From Bordetella parapertussis (GTDB lineage Bacteria; Pseudomonadota; Gammaproteobacteria; Burkholderiales; SG8-41): DNA of 58,674 nucleotides. The stretch's first letter is position 1, and each line of letters starts with the position of its first letter. The translations under genes were made by a program, and so were the position numbers. The notes below the pieces were generated by a model. That model saw only the letters and a list, made by a program, of their open reading frames with translations. It had not been told where the DNA came from and made no database searches. The stretch covers positions 1 to 58,674 of the forward strand of contig CAMCYP010000021.1 in assembly GCA_945885345.1 (NCBI GenBank). The letters are read 5' to 3'. Of the stretch, positions 25,927 through 34,035 are shown piece by piece.

Positions 25927-27249
25927 ATGCAGACCAATCTCGCCGATTTCATCAAGGACACGCCGCAGGGTCAGGAGGCTGAGGCCATCCTGCGCAAATG
26001 CGTGCATTGTGGTTTCTGCACGGCGACCTGCCCTACCTACCAGTTGCTCGGCGACGAACTCGATGGGCCACGCGGCCGCATTTACCTGATGAAACAGGTG
26101 CTGGAAGGCGAGCCTGCCACGGCAAAAACCCAGCTGCACCTCGATCGCTGCCTGACCTGCCGTGCCTGCGAAACCACCTGTCCTTCGGGCGTGCATTACA
26201 GCCGGCTGCTCGACATCGGCCGCGCCGTCGTTGCCAAACAGGTGCCGCGCAGCGGCATGGCGAAACTGCAGCGCCGGGCATTGGCTGCCGTCTTGCCGCG
26301 CCCGGCATTGTTCAACCCGCTGCTCGCGGTCGGCCGCATCGCGCGCAACCTGCTGCCCAGGGTGCTGGACGATGTGGTACCCGACCATCCGGCACGCGCG
26401 CGCGATTGGCCGGTCAGCGGCCATCCGCGGCGCATGCTGGTGCTCGAAGGTTGCGTGCAGCCGCGGCTGTCACCGGCGACCAATGCCGCTGCCGCACGCG
26501 TGCTCGACAAACTCGGAATTTCGCTGGTGCGCGTACCAAACGCCGGCTGCTGTGGTGCCGTAAGCTTCCATCTTGATGAACAGCAACGCGCGCTCGATGC
26601 CATGCGCCACAACATCGATGCCTGGTGGCCGCATGTCGAACAGGGGGCGGAAGCGCTGGTTTTCACCGCCAGCGGTTGCGGCATGATGCTCACCGACTAT
26701 GGCCACTTGCTCGCACACGACCCCGCCTACGCCGAGCGTGCGAAACGCATTTCGGCGCTGGCCTGCGATCTGGGTACGGTCATCGAAAAACAAAAAGAAC
26801 AATTAAAACAAATACTTATGATTAATCGCCCGAGCGGGAAGTTTGTATTTCATCCACCCTGCACGCTGCAGCACGGACTGAAACTCCAGGGCCGCACCGA
26901 AGCACTGCTGACAGAACTCGGCTTCGATCTTGCGCCGGTCGCCGACGCGCATCTGTGCTGCGGCTCGGCCGGCACCTATTCCATCCTGCAGCCGGAAATC
27001 TCGGCGCAGCTCAAAAGCAACAAGATCCAATCACTCACTGCGTCATCACCCGTGCAGATCCTCACTGCCAATATCGGTTGCCAGACCCACCTGCAATCAG
27101 CGACAGCATTGCCGGTGCGGCACTGGATAGAAGCGGTCGATGACCTCTTATCTGCCTTCCCTGATTCCGTCATTCCGGCGCGCCCCGAAGGAAGTCCTCT
27201 TGGGGGGGGAAAGCCGGTATCCCCTTCCCCCGTGAGCGGGGGAAGGTAG
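25927..27249 (+). CDS. glcF: Glycolate oxidase iron-sulfur subunit GlcF, with repeat-derived C-terminal extension
   Basis: This is a 440-residue Fe-S subunit. Two [4Fe-4S] motifs are CVHCGFCTATCP (Cys25, 28, 31, 35) and CLTCRACETTCP (Cys76, 79, 82, 86). Two CCG domains follow, with AGCCGAVSFHLDEQQR, HPPCTLQHG and HLCCGSAGTYS. It passes electrons from GlcDE to the quinone pool. The family normally ends near PVRHWIE; here the frame continues from about residue 414 into a GTCATTCCGG-type repeat and ends in PEGSPLGGGKPVSPSP, so about 27 extra residues are repeat-encoded. The catalytic part is intact. Confidence 0.93.
   Translation: MQTNLADFIKDTPQGQEAEAILRKCVHCGFCTATCPTYQLLGDELDGPRGRIYLMKQVLEGEPATAKTQLHLDRCLTCRACETTCPSGVHYSRLLDIGRAVVAKQVPRSGMAKLQRRALAAVLPRPALFNPLLAVGRIARNLLPRVLDDVVPDHPARARDWPVSGHPRRMLVLEGCVQPRLSPATNAAAARVLDKLGISLVRVPNAGCCGAVSFHLDEQQRALDAMRHNIDAWWPHVEQGAEALVFTASGCGMMLTDYGHLLAHDPAYAERAKRISALACDLGTVIEKQKEQLKQILMINRPSGKFVFHPPCTLQHGLKLQGRTEALLTELGFDLAPVADAHLCCGSAGTYSILQPEISAQLKSNKIQSLTASSPVQILTANIGCQTHLQSATALPVRHWIEAVDDLLSAFPDSVIPARPEGSPLGGGKPVSPSPVSGGR
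26803..26819. repeat. AT-rich recurrent motif, copy 3 (inside glcF)
   Basis: TTAAAACAAATACTTAT lies within an AT-rich patch of the glcF coding sequence (residues about 293-298, QLKQIL). It differs from copy 1 by one missing T. Confidence 0.35.
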
Positions 27250-27306
27250 GATGGGGGCAATTAATTCAACTTATCTTCTGGACCCCGGCTTTCGCCGGGG
27301 TGACAC
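27168..27306. repeat. GTCATTCCGG/CCCCGGCTTTCGCCGGGG repeat
   Basis: It begins with CGTCATTCCGGCGCGCC inside the glcF 3' end. It contains the GAAGGAAGTCCTCTTGG segment shared with 52762-52864, and ends with an 8-bp stem hairpin (ACCCCGGC, loop TTTC, GCCGGGGT at 27282-27301) followed shortly by T6. The hairpin may serve as the glcF terminator. Confidence 0.8.
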
Positions 27307-27344
27307 GTAGATTTTTTCCTGCTTGGTAAAACTAAATCGCAGGC

Positions 27345-27459
27345 CTTGTACTTTTCCTGACATCGGCGTACCCTCCGCTGCGACGGTGGAGAGCCGCACA
27401 GAAACAATTTCAGTACAAAGCTTGTACTATTTGTGACAGAAGCGTACTCTCCGCTGCAA
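27345..27459 (+). promoter_or_regulatory. Duplicated leader upstream of the DNA methyltransferase
   Basis: Two direct repeats of about 39 bases (27345-27383 and 27421-27459) share CTTGTACT, TGACA, GCGTAC and CTCCGCTGC. Each has TTGTAC 17 bases before TACCCT or TACTCT, a weak promoter-like layout. A perfect 7-bp inverted repeat (AGTACAA, AGC, TTGTACT) lies at 27412-27428, overlapping the start of the second copy, and is a candidate operator. Confidence 0.55.
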
Positions 27460-27478
27460 TTCATTCAGCACAGGAGAG
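27447..27478 (+). promoter_or_regulatory. Hairpin that could mask the methyltransferase ribosome site
   Basis: CTCTCC-GCTG (27447-27456) can pair with CAGC (27466-27469) and GGAGAG (27473-27478). The GGAGAG is the Shine-Dalgarno sequence for the ATG at 27485. The CTCCGCTG side is duplicated in the upstream repeat copy. Confidence 0.45.
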
Positions 27479-27484
27479 CACGCC

Positions 27485-28714
27485 ATGGTCGCTGCTGCAT
27501 CCGTCACTGCCTACGATCTGGCCGTCAGCGCGCCGCAAAAACGCGCGAAATCCGGTCAGCCGCAACGCCGCATCAACGGCGTTCCCGTCTATGAGCAGGA
27601 GTTCTGGACCAGCAAACAGCGCCAGGCCAATCCGCTGCATGAAGTGTCGTACCGCGGCTGCTTCAAGCCGCAACTGCCCGCTTACTTCATCGACCGCCTG
27701 AGCAAGCCCGGCGATTTCATCTACGACCCGTTCAGCGGACGCGGCACCACCGCGGTTGAAGCCGCGCTGATGGGCCGCAACGTGATCGCCAACGACGTCA
27801 ATCCGCTGTCCGCGATCCTGACGCGGCCGCGGCTGCAGGTGCCGCTGATCGCCGCCATCGACGTGCGGCTGCGCGCGATCAAGATGACGGAAAAGCGCAA
27901 AAACGACATCGACCTGTCGATGTTCTACCACCCGGATACCGAGCGCGAACTGCTCAACCTGCGCGCCTGGCTTGCCGACCGGCGCGCGAGCTGCATGGAA
28001 GATGACGCCGACCGTTGGATCCGCATGGTCGCGACCAATCGCCTGACCGGCCATTCGCCGGGATTTTTCTCTGCCTACACGCTGCCGCCGAATCAGGCCG
28101 TGTCCGCGGAAAGCCAGATCAAGATCAACGAAAAAACCGGCAAGGCGCCCGAGTATCGCAACGTGCGCGAACTGATCCTGCGCAAATCGATGCAGCTGCA
28201 GAGCGACATCAATGCCGCCGCGCGCTGGCGCCTGCAGCAGGCCGCGGCACAGGCGCAGTTCCTGCAGGGATCCGCTGCGCAAACCGCCGCCATCCCCGAC
28301 GACAGCGTGCAACTGACCGTGACCTCGCCGCCTTTCCTCAACGTGGTGCAGTACGCCAAGGACAACTGGCTGCGCTGCTGGTTTAACGATCTCGACGCCG
28401 AGGCCATCGGCGCCGGCATCACCATGGCCACCAGCATCAACGACTGGTCGGCAGTGATGCAGGAAGTGCTCGACGAGCTTTACCGCATCACGCGCCCCAA
28501 AGGCTGGGTCGCCTTCGAAGTCGGTGAAGTGCAGCGCGGATCGGTCAACCTGGATGAAGCCGTGCTGCCGCTGGGCGCCACGGCCGGATTCCGCTGCGAA
28601 GCCATCCTGATCAACACCCAGAAATTCACCAAGACGTCGAACATCTGGGGCATCGGCAACAACGAACGCGGCACCAACAGCAACCGCATCGTGATGCTGC
28701 AGAAGCCGGTCTAG
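27485..28714 (+). CDS. Orphan DNA methyltransferase, N4-cytosine-type motif
   Basis: This 409-residue SAM-dependent DNA methyltransferase has motif I as DPFSGRGTTAVEA (residues 81-93), followed by the acidic NDVNP. Motif IV is VTSPPF (around residues 279-284), the N4-cytosine signature. Motif I precedes IV by about 190 residues, whereas the DPFxGxGTT type of motif I usually lies C-terminal to TSPP in beta-class enzymes. The intervening segment may hold target recognition. No restriction endonuclease of a recognisable type is adjacent. A thermonuclease follows without a gap. The strong AGGAGAG site is possibly masked by a leader hairpin. Confidence 0.85.
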   Translation: MVAAASVTAYDLAVSAPQKRAKSGQPQRRINGVPVYEQEFWTSKQRQANPLHEVSYRGCFKPQLPAYFIDRLSKPGDFIYDPFSGRGTTAVEAALMGRNVIANDVNPLSAILTRPRLQVPLIAAIDVRLRAIKMTEKRKNDIDLSMFYHPDTERELLNLRAWLADRRASCMEDDADRWIRMVATNRLTGHSPGFFSAYTLPPNQAVSAESQIKINEKTGKAPEYRNVRELILRKSMQLQSDINAAARWRLQQAAAQAQFLQGSAAQTAAIPDDSVQLTVTSPPFLNVVQYAKDNWLRCWFNDLDAEAIGAGITMATSINDWSAVMQEVLDELYRITRPKGWVAFEVGEVQRGSVNLDEAVLPLGATAGFRCEAILINTQKFTKTSNIWGIGNNERGTNSNRIVMLQKPV

Positions 28715-29257
28715 TTGACCGCGCCTGCTTGGCGCAGCGCGCATCGCGCGCTGCGTGGTCTGGTATTGCTGTTCCTTTGGCAGGCGCTGCCGGCACACGC
28801 CGCCACACTGGAAGGCCTCGTGGTTTACGTGGCCGACGGCGACACACTGACTGTGCTCGACGACCAGCACCAGCAGCACAAGGTGCGTCTGGCCGGCATC
28901 GACGCGCCGGAACGCAGCCAGGCCTTCGGCAAACGCGCCACCATGGAACTGGCGAGTCTCACCAAAAACAAACGCGTCCTCGTCGACTGGACCAAGACCG
29001 ATCGCTACCGGCGCATCATCGGCGTGGTATGGGTCACCCCGGACAACTGCACGATCTGCAAACCGCTGGACACAGGCCTCGCACTGATCGGGGACGGCCT
29101 CGCCTGGCATTACCGCGCCTATGAACGCGACCAGACCGTCAACGACCGCCGCGATTACCGGCAGGCCGAAACCGATGCCCGCGCCCGCCATGCCGGGCTG
29201 TGGATCGATGCGGATCCGGTGCCACCCTGGGGTTGGCGGCGCGGGCAAGGACAGTAG
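28715..29257 (+). CDS. Secreted thermonuclease (SNase) family protein
   Basis: This 180-residue protein has a TTG start immediately after the methyltransferase TAG. A signal peptide ends near LPAHA. The staphylococcal-nuclease-like OB-fold shows VADGDTLTVLDD, VRLAGIDAPE with the Arg and Glu catalytic pair (about 58 and 66), and DRYRRIIGVVWV with the second Arg. All three active-site residues are present. It is a calcium-dependent DNA/RNA hydrolase by family, exported. It may be co-transcribed with the methyltransferase, but the compartments differ. Confidence 0.87.
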   Translation: MTAPAWRSAHRALRGLVLLFLWQALPAHAATLEGLVVYVADGDTLTVLDDQHQQHKVRLAGIDAPERSQAFGKRATMELASLTKNKRVLVDWTKTDRYRRIIGVVWVTPDNCTICKPLDTGLALIGDGLAWHYRAYERDQTVNDRRDYRQAETDARARHAGLWIDADPVPPWGWRRGQGQ

Positions 29258-29292
29258 AATGGCCCATCTGCCACCGTCAGCAGGAGTCGCCC

Positions 29293-29676
29293 ATGTTTGA
29301 TGCCATCGCCATACCCTTCGGATCAAAAATGCTGTTCAACACTGTCAGGCTCAAACCCGGCGTCAATTTCGACGACGTCGAGCTGGCACTGGGTGAAATG
29401 TGCAATGTCGTCAAGGCCACCTACGGCGGTGACAAGGGCGGCTTCATCGCCGGACAGGTGTTCCGTTTTTCAGGATTTGTGTCGGATGAAGGCTCGCTGA
29501 ACACCGCCGGCGCCGTTGACGACCATGTCGCCATCGTCACCTACTGGCGTTCGTTCGAGGAACACGAAAAATCCCATGCCGACGCAACCTTCAAATCCAA
29601 GTTCGCGGCGCTGGCGGAGCTGTGCACCGACAGCAAGGAGCTCGGCTACGAAATGCTGTGGCAGGGTGAAAGCTGA
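29293..29676 (+). CDS. Small hypothetical protein, probable dimeric alpha-beta barrel
   Basis: This 127-residue protein starts at MFDAIAIPFG with AGGAG before it. Its strand-helix pattern (NTVRLKPGVNFDDVELALGE, HVAIVTYWRSFEEHEKSHAD, KFAALAELC) resembles antibiotic-biosynthesis-monooxygenase-like or stress-responsive dimeric barrels. No specific family is recognised. It converges with the next gene with only 6 bases between them. Confidence 0.65.
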   Translation: MFDAIAIPFGSKMLFNTVRLKPGVNFDDVELALGEMCNVVKATYGGDKGGFIAGQVFRFSGFVSDEGSLNTAGAVDDHVAIVTYWRSFEEHEKSHADATFKSKFAALAELCTDSKELGYEMLWQGES

Positions 29677-29682
29677 ACGAAC

Positions 29683-30546
29683 CTAGAGTTCGAAAGCCAT
29701 CAGATCCTCACCCCAGATGACCTGACCTGGATAAAGACTGCGGATTTCCGCGAGCACGCGTTCGCGAACTGTCGGCGTATCGATCCACGGTCCATGGTGC
29801 GTCGTCACCAGTGTCTTGATGCCGGCATCCTGCGCCAACCGCGCCACAAAGCCCGGCCCGGCAAGTCCACCAGGTGCCTTGTCTTCAGAGGCAAATGCAT
29901 TCAGGTAATGCACCAGCAGATCGGCGCCCTGCGCGAGCGCCCGCAATGCAGGCGGCGCCTCCGGCAACGTCAGGTTCACGTCGCTGGTATACACAAAGCT
30001 CTTGCCACCAGCCTCCACACGATACGCAAAACTCTCCAGATACGGCTGCACATGTGGCACTTCGCAGCGCCGGATGTGCCAGCCGTCAAATTCAACAACT
30101 CCGGGACCCGCCAGTTCGGTCACCCGCGTATCGGGCCACGGCCGCGGCGGCGTGCCGCCGCGCTCACGGTAAATTGCGGTACTCAGCGGGTGCCGGGTCC
30201 GCGCGGCCAGGTCGCGGCTGAACGCACCTTCCGCACCGAATACGCGATCGATGAATTCCTGCGTTCCCTCAGGGCCATAAATCAGCATCGGCGAGGTATG
30301 CGGGCCGCTGGCATCCCAACGATGGTGAAACAAGCGGATCAGATCCGCGCAATGATCAAAATGCAGGTGGCTCAGAAAAACATGCGTCACATCCGTCGCG
30401 CGCTTGCCGGCTTCCATCAGGCGCTGGAATGCACCGGGACCGTGATCGATCAGCACCACATCGCGGCCGATTTCGACCAGATAACTCGATGAGGCCCGCT
30501 TCAGCGAAGGCAGCGGGCTGCCGGTACCGAGCAGGGTGATTTTCAC
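29683..30546 (-). CDS. MBL-fold hydrolase (RNase Z/arylsulfatase-like)
   Basis: This 287-residue cytoplasmic metallo-hydrolase starts MKITLLGTGSPLPSLKRASSS, the N-terminus of the RNase Z-like/AtsA group. Zinc motif SHLHFDH (about residues 60-66) is followed by a His in CEVPHVQPY, Asp in VYTSDVNLT and His in VTTHHGPW. The length is near that of single-domain RNase Z, but the region lacks a clear exosite. Family members include arylsulfatases and lactonases. It lies 4 bases from the MmgE/PrpD gene, so the two are co-transcribed. Confidence 0.85.
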   Translation of the reverse strand: MKITLLGTGSPLPSLKRASSSYLVEIGRDVVLIDHGPGAFQRLMEAGKRATDVTHVFLSHLHFDHCADLIRLFHHRWDASGPHTSPMLIYGPEGTQEFIDRVFGAEGAFSRDLAARTRHPLSTAIYRERGGTPPRPWPDTRVTELAGPGVVEFDGWHIRRCEVPHVQPYLESFAYRVEAGGKSFVYTSDVNLTLPEAPPALRALAQGADLLVHYLNAFASEDKAPGGLAGPGFVARLAQDAGIKTLVTTHHGPWIDTPTVRERVLAEIRSLYPGQVIWGEDLMAFEL

Positions 30547-30550
30547 GGCC

Positions 30551-31885
30551 TTACGCTACCGCCGCAGCCCGCGCAATCGCGCCGGCATCCGCAAGCTTTT
30601 CCACTCCCCAGCACAAGCGGATCACTTCACTGCTCTGCTGGTCCGTGAGTATGCCTTCCGCCAGGCCGCGGAATTTGGCTTCGAGGTCGGCATCGCTCAT
30701 CGGGCGCTCCAGCGTACCCAGTGCGTGCTCGACATAACGCTCCAGCCTGCGGCCGTCCTTCAATTGTATGGCGATGCGCGACTGCACACGGCCGATGCCC
30801 GCATCCTGTTCGATGCGCACGCGCCTGCGCAGTGCGACCGTCACCGGATCGAGCACGCAGGCATCGCTGAACTCCGCCTCGCCTGCCCGACCGAAGCGCA
30901 GCGCCACTGCGGCGGCATGGAACACGCTGAACTTGCCTTCAAGTCCCGTCTGCGGGTTTTCCTTGGCCGTCAGCTCGAACACGATCGGACTGACCTTGAG
31001 ATCCACGGATTCAATCATTTCGGGCGTCAGCTGGTTTTCATTGCGCAGCTGGATGCAGCCGTCGATCGTGCCCTGCACCACCAGGCCGCAGGCGAAGGGC
31101 TTGTACATATTGGAGGACAGTTCCCAGCGCTTGCCCCATTCCGCAGTGATGACCGAGGGATCGAATTTGGTCGACATCACCTGGCCGAAGCCGCGTTTGG
31201 CCTCAATGCCCTGCTCCGAACTGGTGAAATTCTTCGACGCCAGCAGCGCCGCCATGAAACCGTTTTGCGCGGCGCGCCCCGGATGCAGGCTTTTGCACAT
31301 GGAACCGAACATTTCGCGCAAGCCCGAGGACTGAGTCGCGGCGATGCCCAGCGCCCAGGCCATCTGTTGTTCATTCAACCCCAGCAGCTTGCCGGTCGCG
31401 GCTGCAGCACCAAACACCCCGGCCGTACCGGTGATGTGCCAGCCGATCATGTAATGCTCGGGAAACACCGACAGCCCGACGCGAAGCTCGGCCTCAACAC
31501 CGAGAACAAAAGCGTGGACCAGGTCGGCACCACTGATGCCCTTCCATTCCGCCAATGCGAGCAGCGCAGGGTAGACCGGTGCACTGGGATGAACCGCCCG
31601 CGCATGGGTATCGTCAAAATCAAACACGTGCGAACTGACACCGTTGATCAGTGCCGCGTGCAGGCAGTCGGTGCGCTCGCGACGGCCGAGGATCTGCGCC
31701 TGCGGCTGTCCGGCGAAGGGCAGCACGGCCGCCAATGCATTTTCAATGGTTTCGTGGCGCGAGGCACCGATGGCACAGCCGCACCAGTTGAGCAGCGCAC
31801 GCGCCGCCTCATGGCGCACGTCGGCAGGAATCTCCTCACGGCGCGAACCAACGATATAACGCGCCAGGGTTTTGGTGACTTCCAT
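30551..31885 (-). CDS. MmgE/PrpD family protein
   Basis: This 444-residue protein belongs to the 2-methylcitrate dehydratase/cis-aconitate decarboxylase fold. Family segments are EAARALLNWCGCAIGAS, LINGVSSHVFDFDDTHARAV, HPSAPVYPALLALAEW, GWHITGTAGVFGAAAATGKL and SLHPGRAAQNGFMAALLA, then MSTKFDPSVI in the middle. In Bug-rich genomes such genes often sit next to binding proteins, as here (17 bases after the Bug gene). The real substrate is probably a dicarboxylate-like acid, not necessarily methylcitrate. Confidence 0.9.
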   Translation of the reverse strand: MEVTKTLARYIVGSRREEIPADVRHEAARALLNWCGCAIGASRHETIENALAAVLPFAGQPQAQILGRRERTDCLHAALINGVSSHVFDFDDTHARAVHPSAPVYPALLALAEWKGISGADLVHAFVLGVEAELRVGLSVFPEHYMIGWHITGTAGVFGAAAATGKLLGLNEQQMAWALGIAATQSSGLREMFGSMCKSLHPGRAAQNGFMAALLASKNFTSSEQGIEAKRGFGQVMSTKFDPSVITAEWGKRWELSSNMYKPFACGLVVQGTIDGCIQLRNENQLTPEMIESVDLKVSPIVFELTAKENPQTGLEGKFSVFHAAAVALRFGRAGEAEFSDACVLDPVTVALRRRVRIEQDAGIGRVQSRIAIQLKDGRRLERYVEHALGTLERPMSDADLEAKFRGLAEGILTDQQSSEVIRLCWGVEKLADAGAIARAAAVA

Positions 31886-31902
31886 GATGTTCTTCAGTTT
31901 TC

Positions 31903-32871
31903 CTAATCAGCCTTGACGCCGGAAGCCGCAAGCACCTTGGCCCACTTCGCAGACTCGGATTTGATATAGGCCGCAAATTGTTCCGGCGTATTGCCGATGG
32001 TGGTCGCACCCTGGCCTTCCAGCTGTTTCTGCACATCGGGCAGGCGCGTCACCTTGGCAATATCCGTGTGCAGCCGGGCCACGATATCGCGCGGTGTGCC
32101 GGCCGGCACCAGCAGACCGAACCAGGTGCCCGCCTCGAATCGCGGAAAACCCGACTCGACCATGGTCGGCACCTCCGGCGCCACCGCCTGACGTTTCAGA
32201 CTGGTCACCGCCAGCGCACGCAGGCGGTGGTCCCGAACCTGCCCGATCACCGACAGCACGTTGCCGAAAAACACCTCGACATTGCCGCCCAGCAGGTCGG
32301 TGGTCGCCGGTGCACTGCCTTTGTAGGGCACGTGCACCATGTTGATCTTGGCCTGGGTCTTGAAAAACTCGGCGGCAAGGTGCGGCAAGGTGCCGTTGCC
32401 GGTCGACGCATAGTTGATCGTACCCGGCTTGGCGCGCGCCAGCGCAATCAGGTCCTTCACCGATTTCACCGGCAGTGATGGATGCACCACCAGCATGCTC
32501 GGCACGCTGGCGACCTGCGACACCGGCATGAAATCGCGCTCGACTGAATACGGCGCCTTGCTGTTCATGTGCGGAATCACCGTGAGTATTCCGGCCGTCG
32601 CCATGAACAGGGTGTAACCGTCTGGCGGCGCCTTTGCCGCGACTTCAGCGCCAACGATGCCGCCTGCACCGGCGCGATTGTCGATAATCAGCTGCTGGCC
32701 CAGCGCCTCACCCAGGCGGCCAGCCACGGCGCGGGTCACGATATCGACACCGGCGCCCGGCGGAAACGGCACGATCAGGCGCACCGGTTTGGAAGGATAG
32801 GTCTGCGCGCCGGCAACGGCGGCAAAACCCGCAAAAATGAAAGCACACAATGTTTGGGCGGAATACCGCAT
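31903..32871 (-). CDS. Bug family (TctC) periplasmic binding protein
   Basis: This 322-residue receptor has a signal peptide of about 22 residues ending in VAGAQ. Typical Bug marks are YPSKPVRLIVPFPPGAGVDI, IIDNRAGAGGIVGAEVAAKA, PPDGYTLFMA and VPYKGSAPATTDLLGG. It is expected to bind a small carboxylate and present it to a TctAB permease, none of which is encoded in this window. It lies between the MmgE/PrpD gene and a second Bug gene and shares their orientation. Confidence 0.93.
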   Translation of the reverse strand: MRYSAQTLCAFIFAGFAAVAGAQTYPSKPVRLIVPFPPGAGVDIVTRAVAGRLGEALGQQLIIDNRAGAGGIVGAEVAAKAPPDGYTLFMATAGILTVIPHMNSKAPYSVERDFMPVSQVASVPSMLVVHPSLPVKSVKDLIALARAKPGTINYASTGNGTLPHLAAEFFKTQAKINMVHVPYKGSAPATTDLLGGNVEVFFGNVLSVIGQVRDHRLRALAVTSLKRQAVAPEVPTMVESGFPRFEAGTWFGLLVPAGTPRDIVARLHTDIAKVTRLPDVQKQLEGQGATTIGNTPEQFAAYIKSESAKWAKVLAASGVKAD

Positions 32872-32940
32872 GGAAAACTCCTGACAGGAACAACAAGGGA
32901 ATGCCGCGACGGCGCCGTGCCGCCGCGGACTGCAGCCGCA

Positions 32941-33930
32941 TCAATCGACGGTAATCTTCGCCGCCTTGACGACCTGGGTGTATTTGGCGATTTCCGCCTT
33001 CATCAATGCAGCGAATTCCTCCGGCTTGCCGCCCGCCGGCTCCAGGCCCTGCTGCGCGAGCGCCTCGGTCATGCCCGGCAGTGCCAGCGACTTGAGGATG
33101 TCCTGATTGAGCTTGCGCACGATGGCCGCCGGGGTTTTCGCCGGCGCCAGCACACCCTGCCAGTTCGATACATTGAAACCCTTGACGCCGGACTCGGCAA
33201 TCGTCGGCACGTCCGGCGCGGCGGCAGCACGTTTGATCGTGGTCACGCCCAGTGCGCGCAGCTTGCCGCTTTTCACCTGCGGCAGCACCGGCGGCATCGT
33301 GCTGAAAATCAGTTGCACGCGGCCGCTGACGAGGTCGGCCATCGCCGGACCGGTACCCTTGTACGGCACATGCAGCATGTCGGTTTTTGTCGCGTACTTG
33401 AAGAGTTCGCCGGCCATGTGCAGCGAGGAACCGGTCCCGGCGGACGCATAATTGAGTTTGCCCGGGCTCGCCTTCGCCAGCGCGATCAGGTCCTGTACTG
33501 ATTTCGCCGCAACACCCGGATGCACCGCCAGCATGAAGGAAGACACCGCAACCAGAGACGCCGGCGCAAAATCGCGAATCGGATCGTAAGGCAGGTTCGA
33601 TTTGAGCGCCGGGTTCTGCGCGAGGTTGCCGACGCTGCCGAGGAACAAGGTATAACCGTCGGGATTGGCCTGGGCCGCGATGGTCGCGCCGAGCGCGCCG
33701 CCGGCACCGCCGCGGTTGTCGACCACCACCTGCTGCGACACCACCTCCGCCAGCCGCTGTCCCAATGTGCGCGCCAGGATGTCGTTGCCGCCGCCGGGCG
33801 GAAACGGCACGATCAGCCGCAAGGCTTTATCAGGGTATTTTGCTGCAGTTCCGCTCTGTGCCATTGCAACGGAAGCGCAGCTTGCCGTCAGGGTCACCAG
33901 GACGGCGGCGTGGATCAATGATTGACGCAT
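32941..33930 (-). CDS. Bug family (TctC) periplasmic binding protein
   Basis: This 329-residue receptor starts at MRQSLIHAAV; the frame is open for 33 more codons upstream but the signal peptide starts here. The signal peptide ends near SVAMAQS. Marks are ALRLIVPFPPGGGNDILART, VVVDNRGGAGGALGATIAAQ, NPDGYTLFLGS and VPYKGTGPAMADLVSG. It is upstream of the other minus-strand Bug by 69 bases and downstream of the PhyH gene by 105 bases. The pair are paralogs, not a tandem copy. Confidence 0.92.
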   Translation of the reverse strand: MRQSLIHAAVLVTLTASCASVAMAQSGTAAKYPDKALRLIVPFPPGGGNDILARTLGQRLAEVVSQQVVVDNRGGAGGALGATIAAQANPDGYTLFLGSVGNLAQNPALKSNLPYDPIRDFAPASLVAVSSFMLAVHPGVAAKSVQDLIALAKASPGKLNYASAGTGSSLHMAGELFKYATKTDMLHVPYKGTGPAMADLVSGRVQLIFSTMPPVLPQVKSGKLRALGVTTIKRAAAAPDVPTIAESGVKGFNVSNWQGVLAPAKTPAAIVRKLNQDILKSLALPGMTEALAQQGLEPAGGKPEEFAALMKAEIAKYTQVVKAAKITVD

Positions 33931-34035
33931 GATTTTTCCTCGTGTTTTTTTCAGCGCCCGATACCGGGCGCCAGTGTGGCCGATTGTAGGTTTGCAGGCA
34001 GCGCCGCAGCAAGCTTCATCGCAGCGCAAACAGAA

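Noticed and set aside
27485..29257. A restriction-modification system made of the methyltransferase and the thermonuclease
   Set aside because: The nuclease has a signal peptide and belongs to the sequence-nonspecific SNase family, so it is not a restriction enzyme partner.
27461..29326. 621-codon minus-strand open frame opposite the methyltransferase and thermonuclease
   Set aside because: It is antisense to two genes with clear catalytic motifs and its product is a His/Arg/Gly-rich sequence without domains, the usual shadow in high-GC DNA.
29683..30546. True tRNA-processing RNase Z
   Set aside because: The N-terminus fits, but the catabolic context and lack of a visible exosite make an esterase- or lactonase-like hydrolase more likely; kept as general MBL hydrolase.
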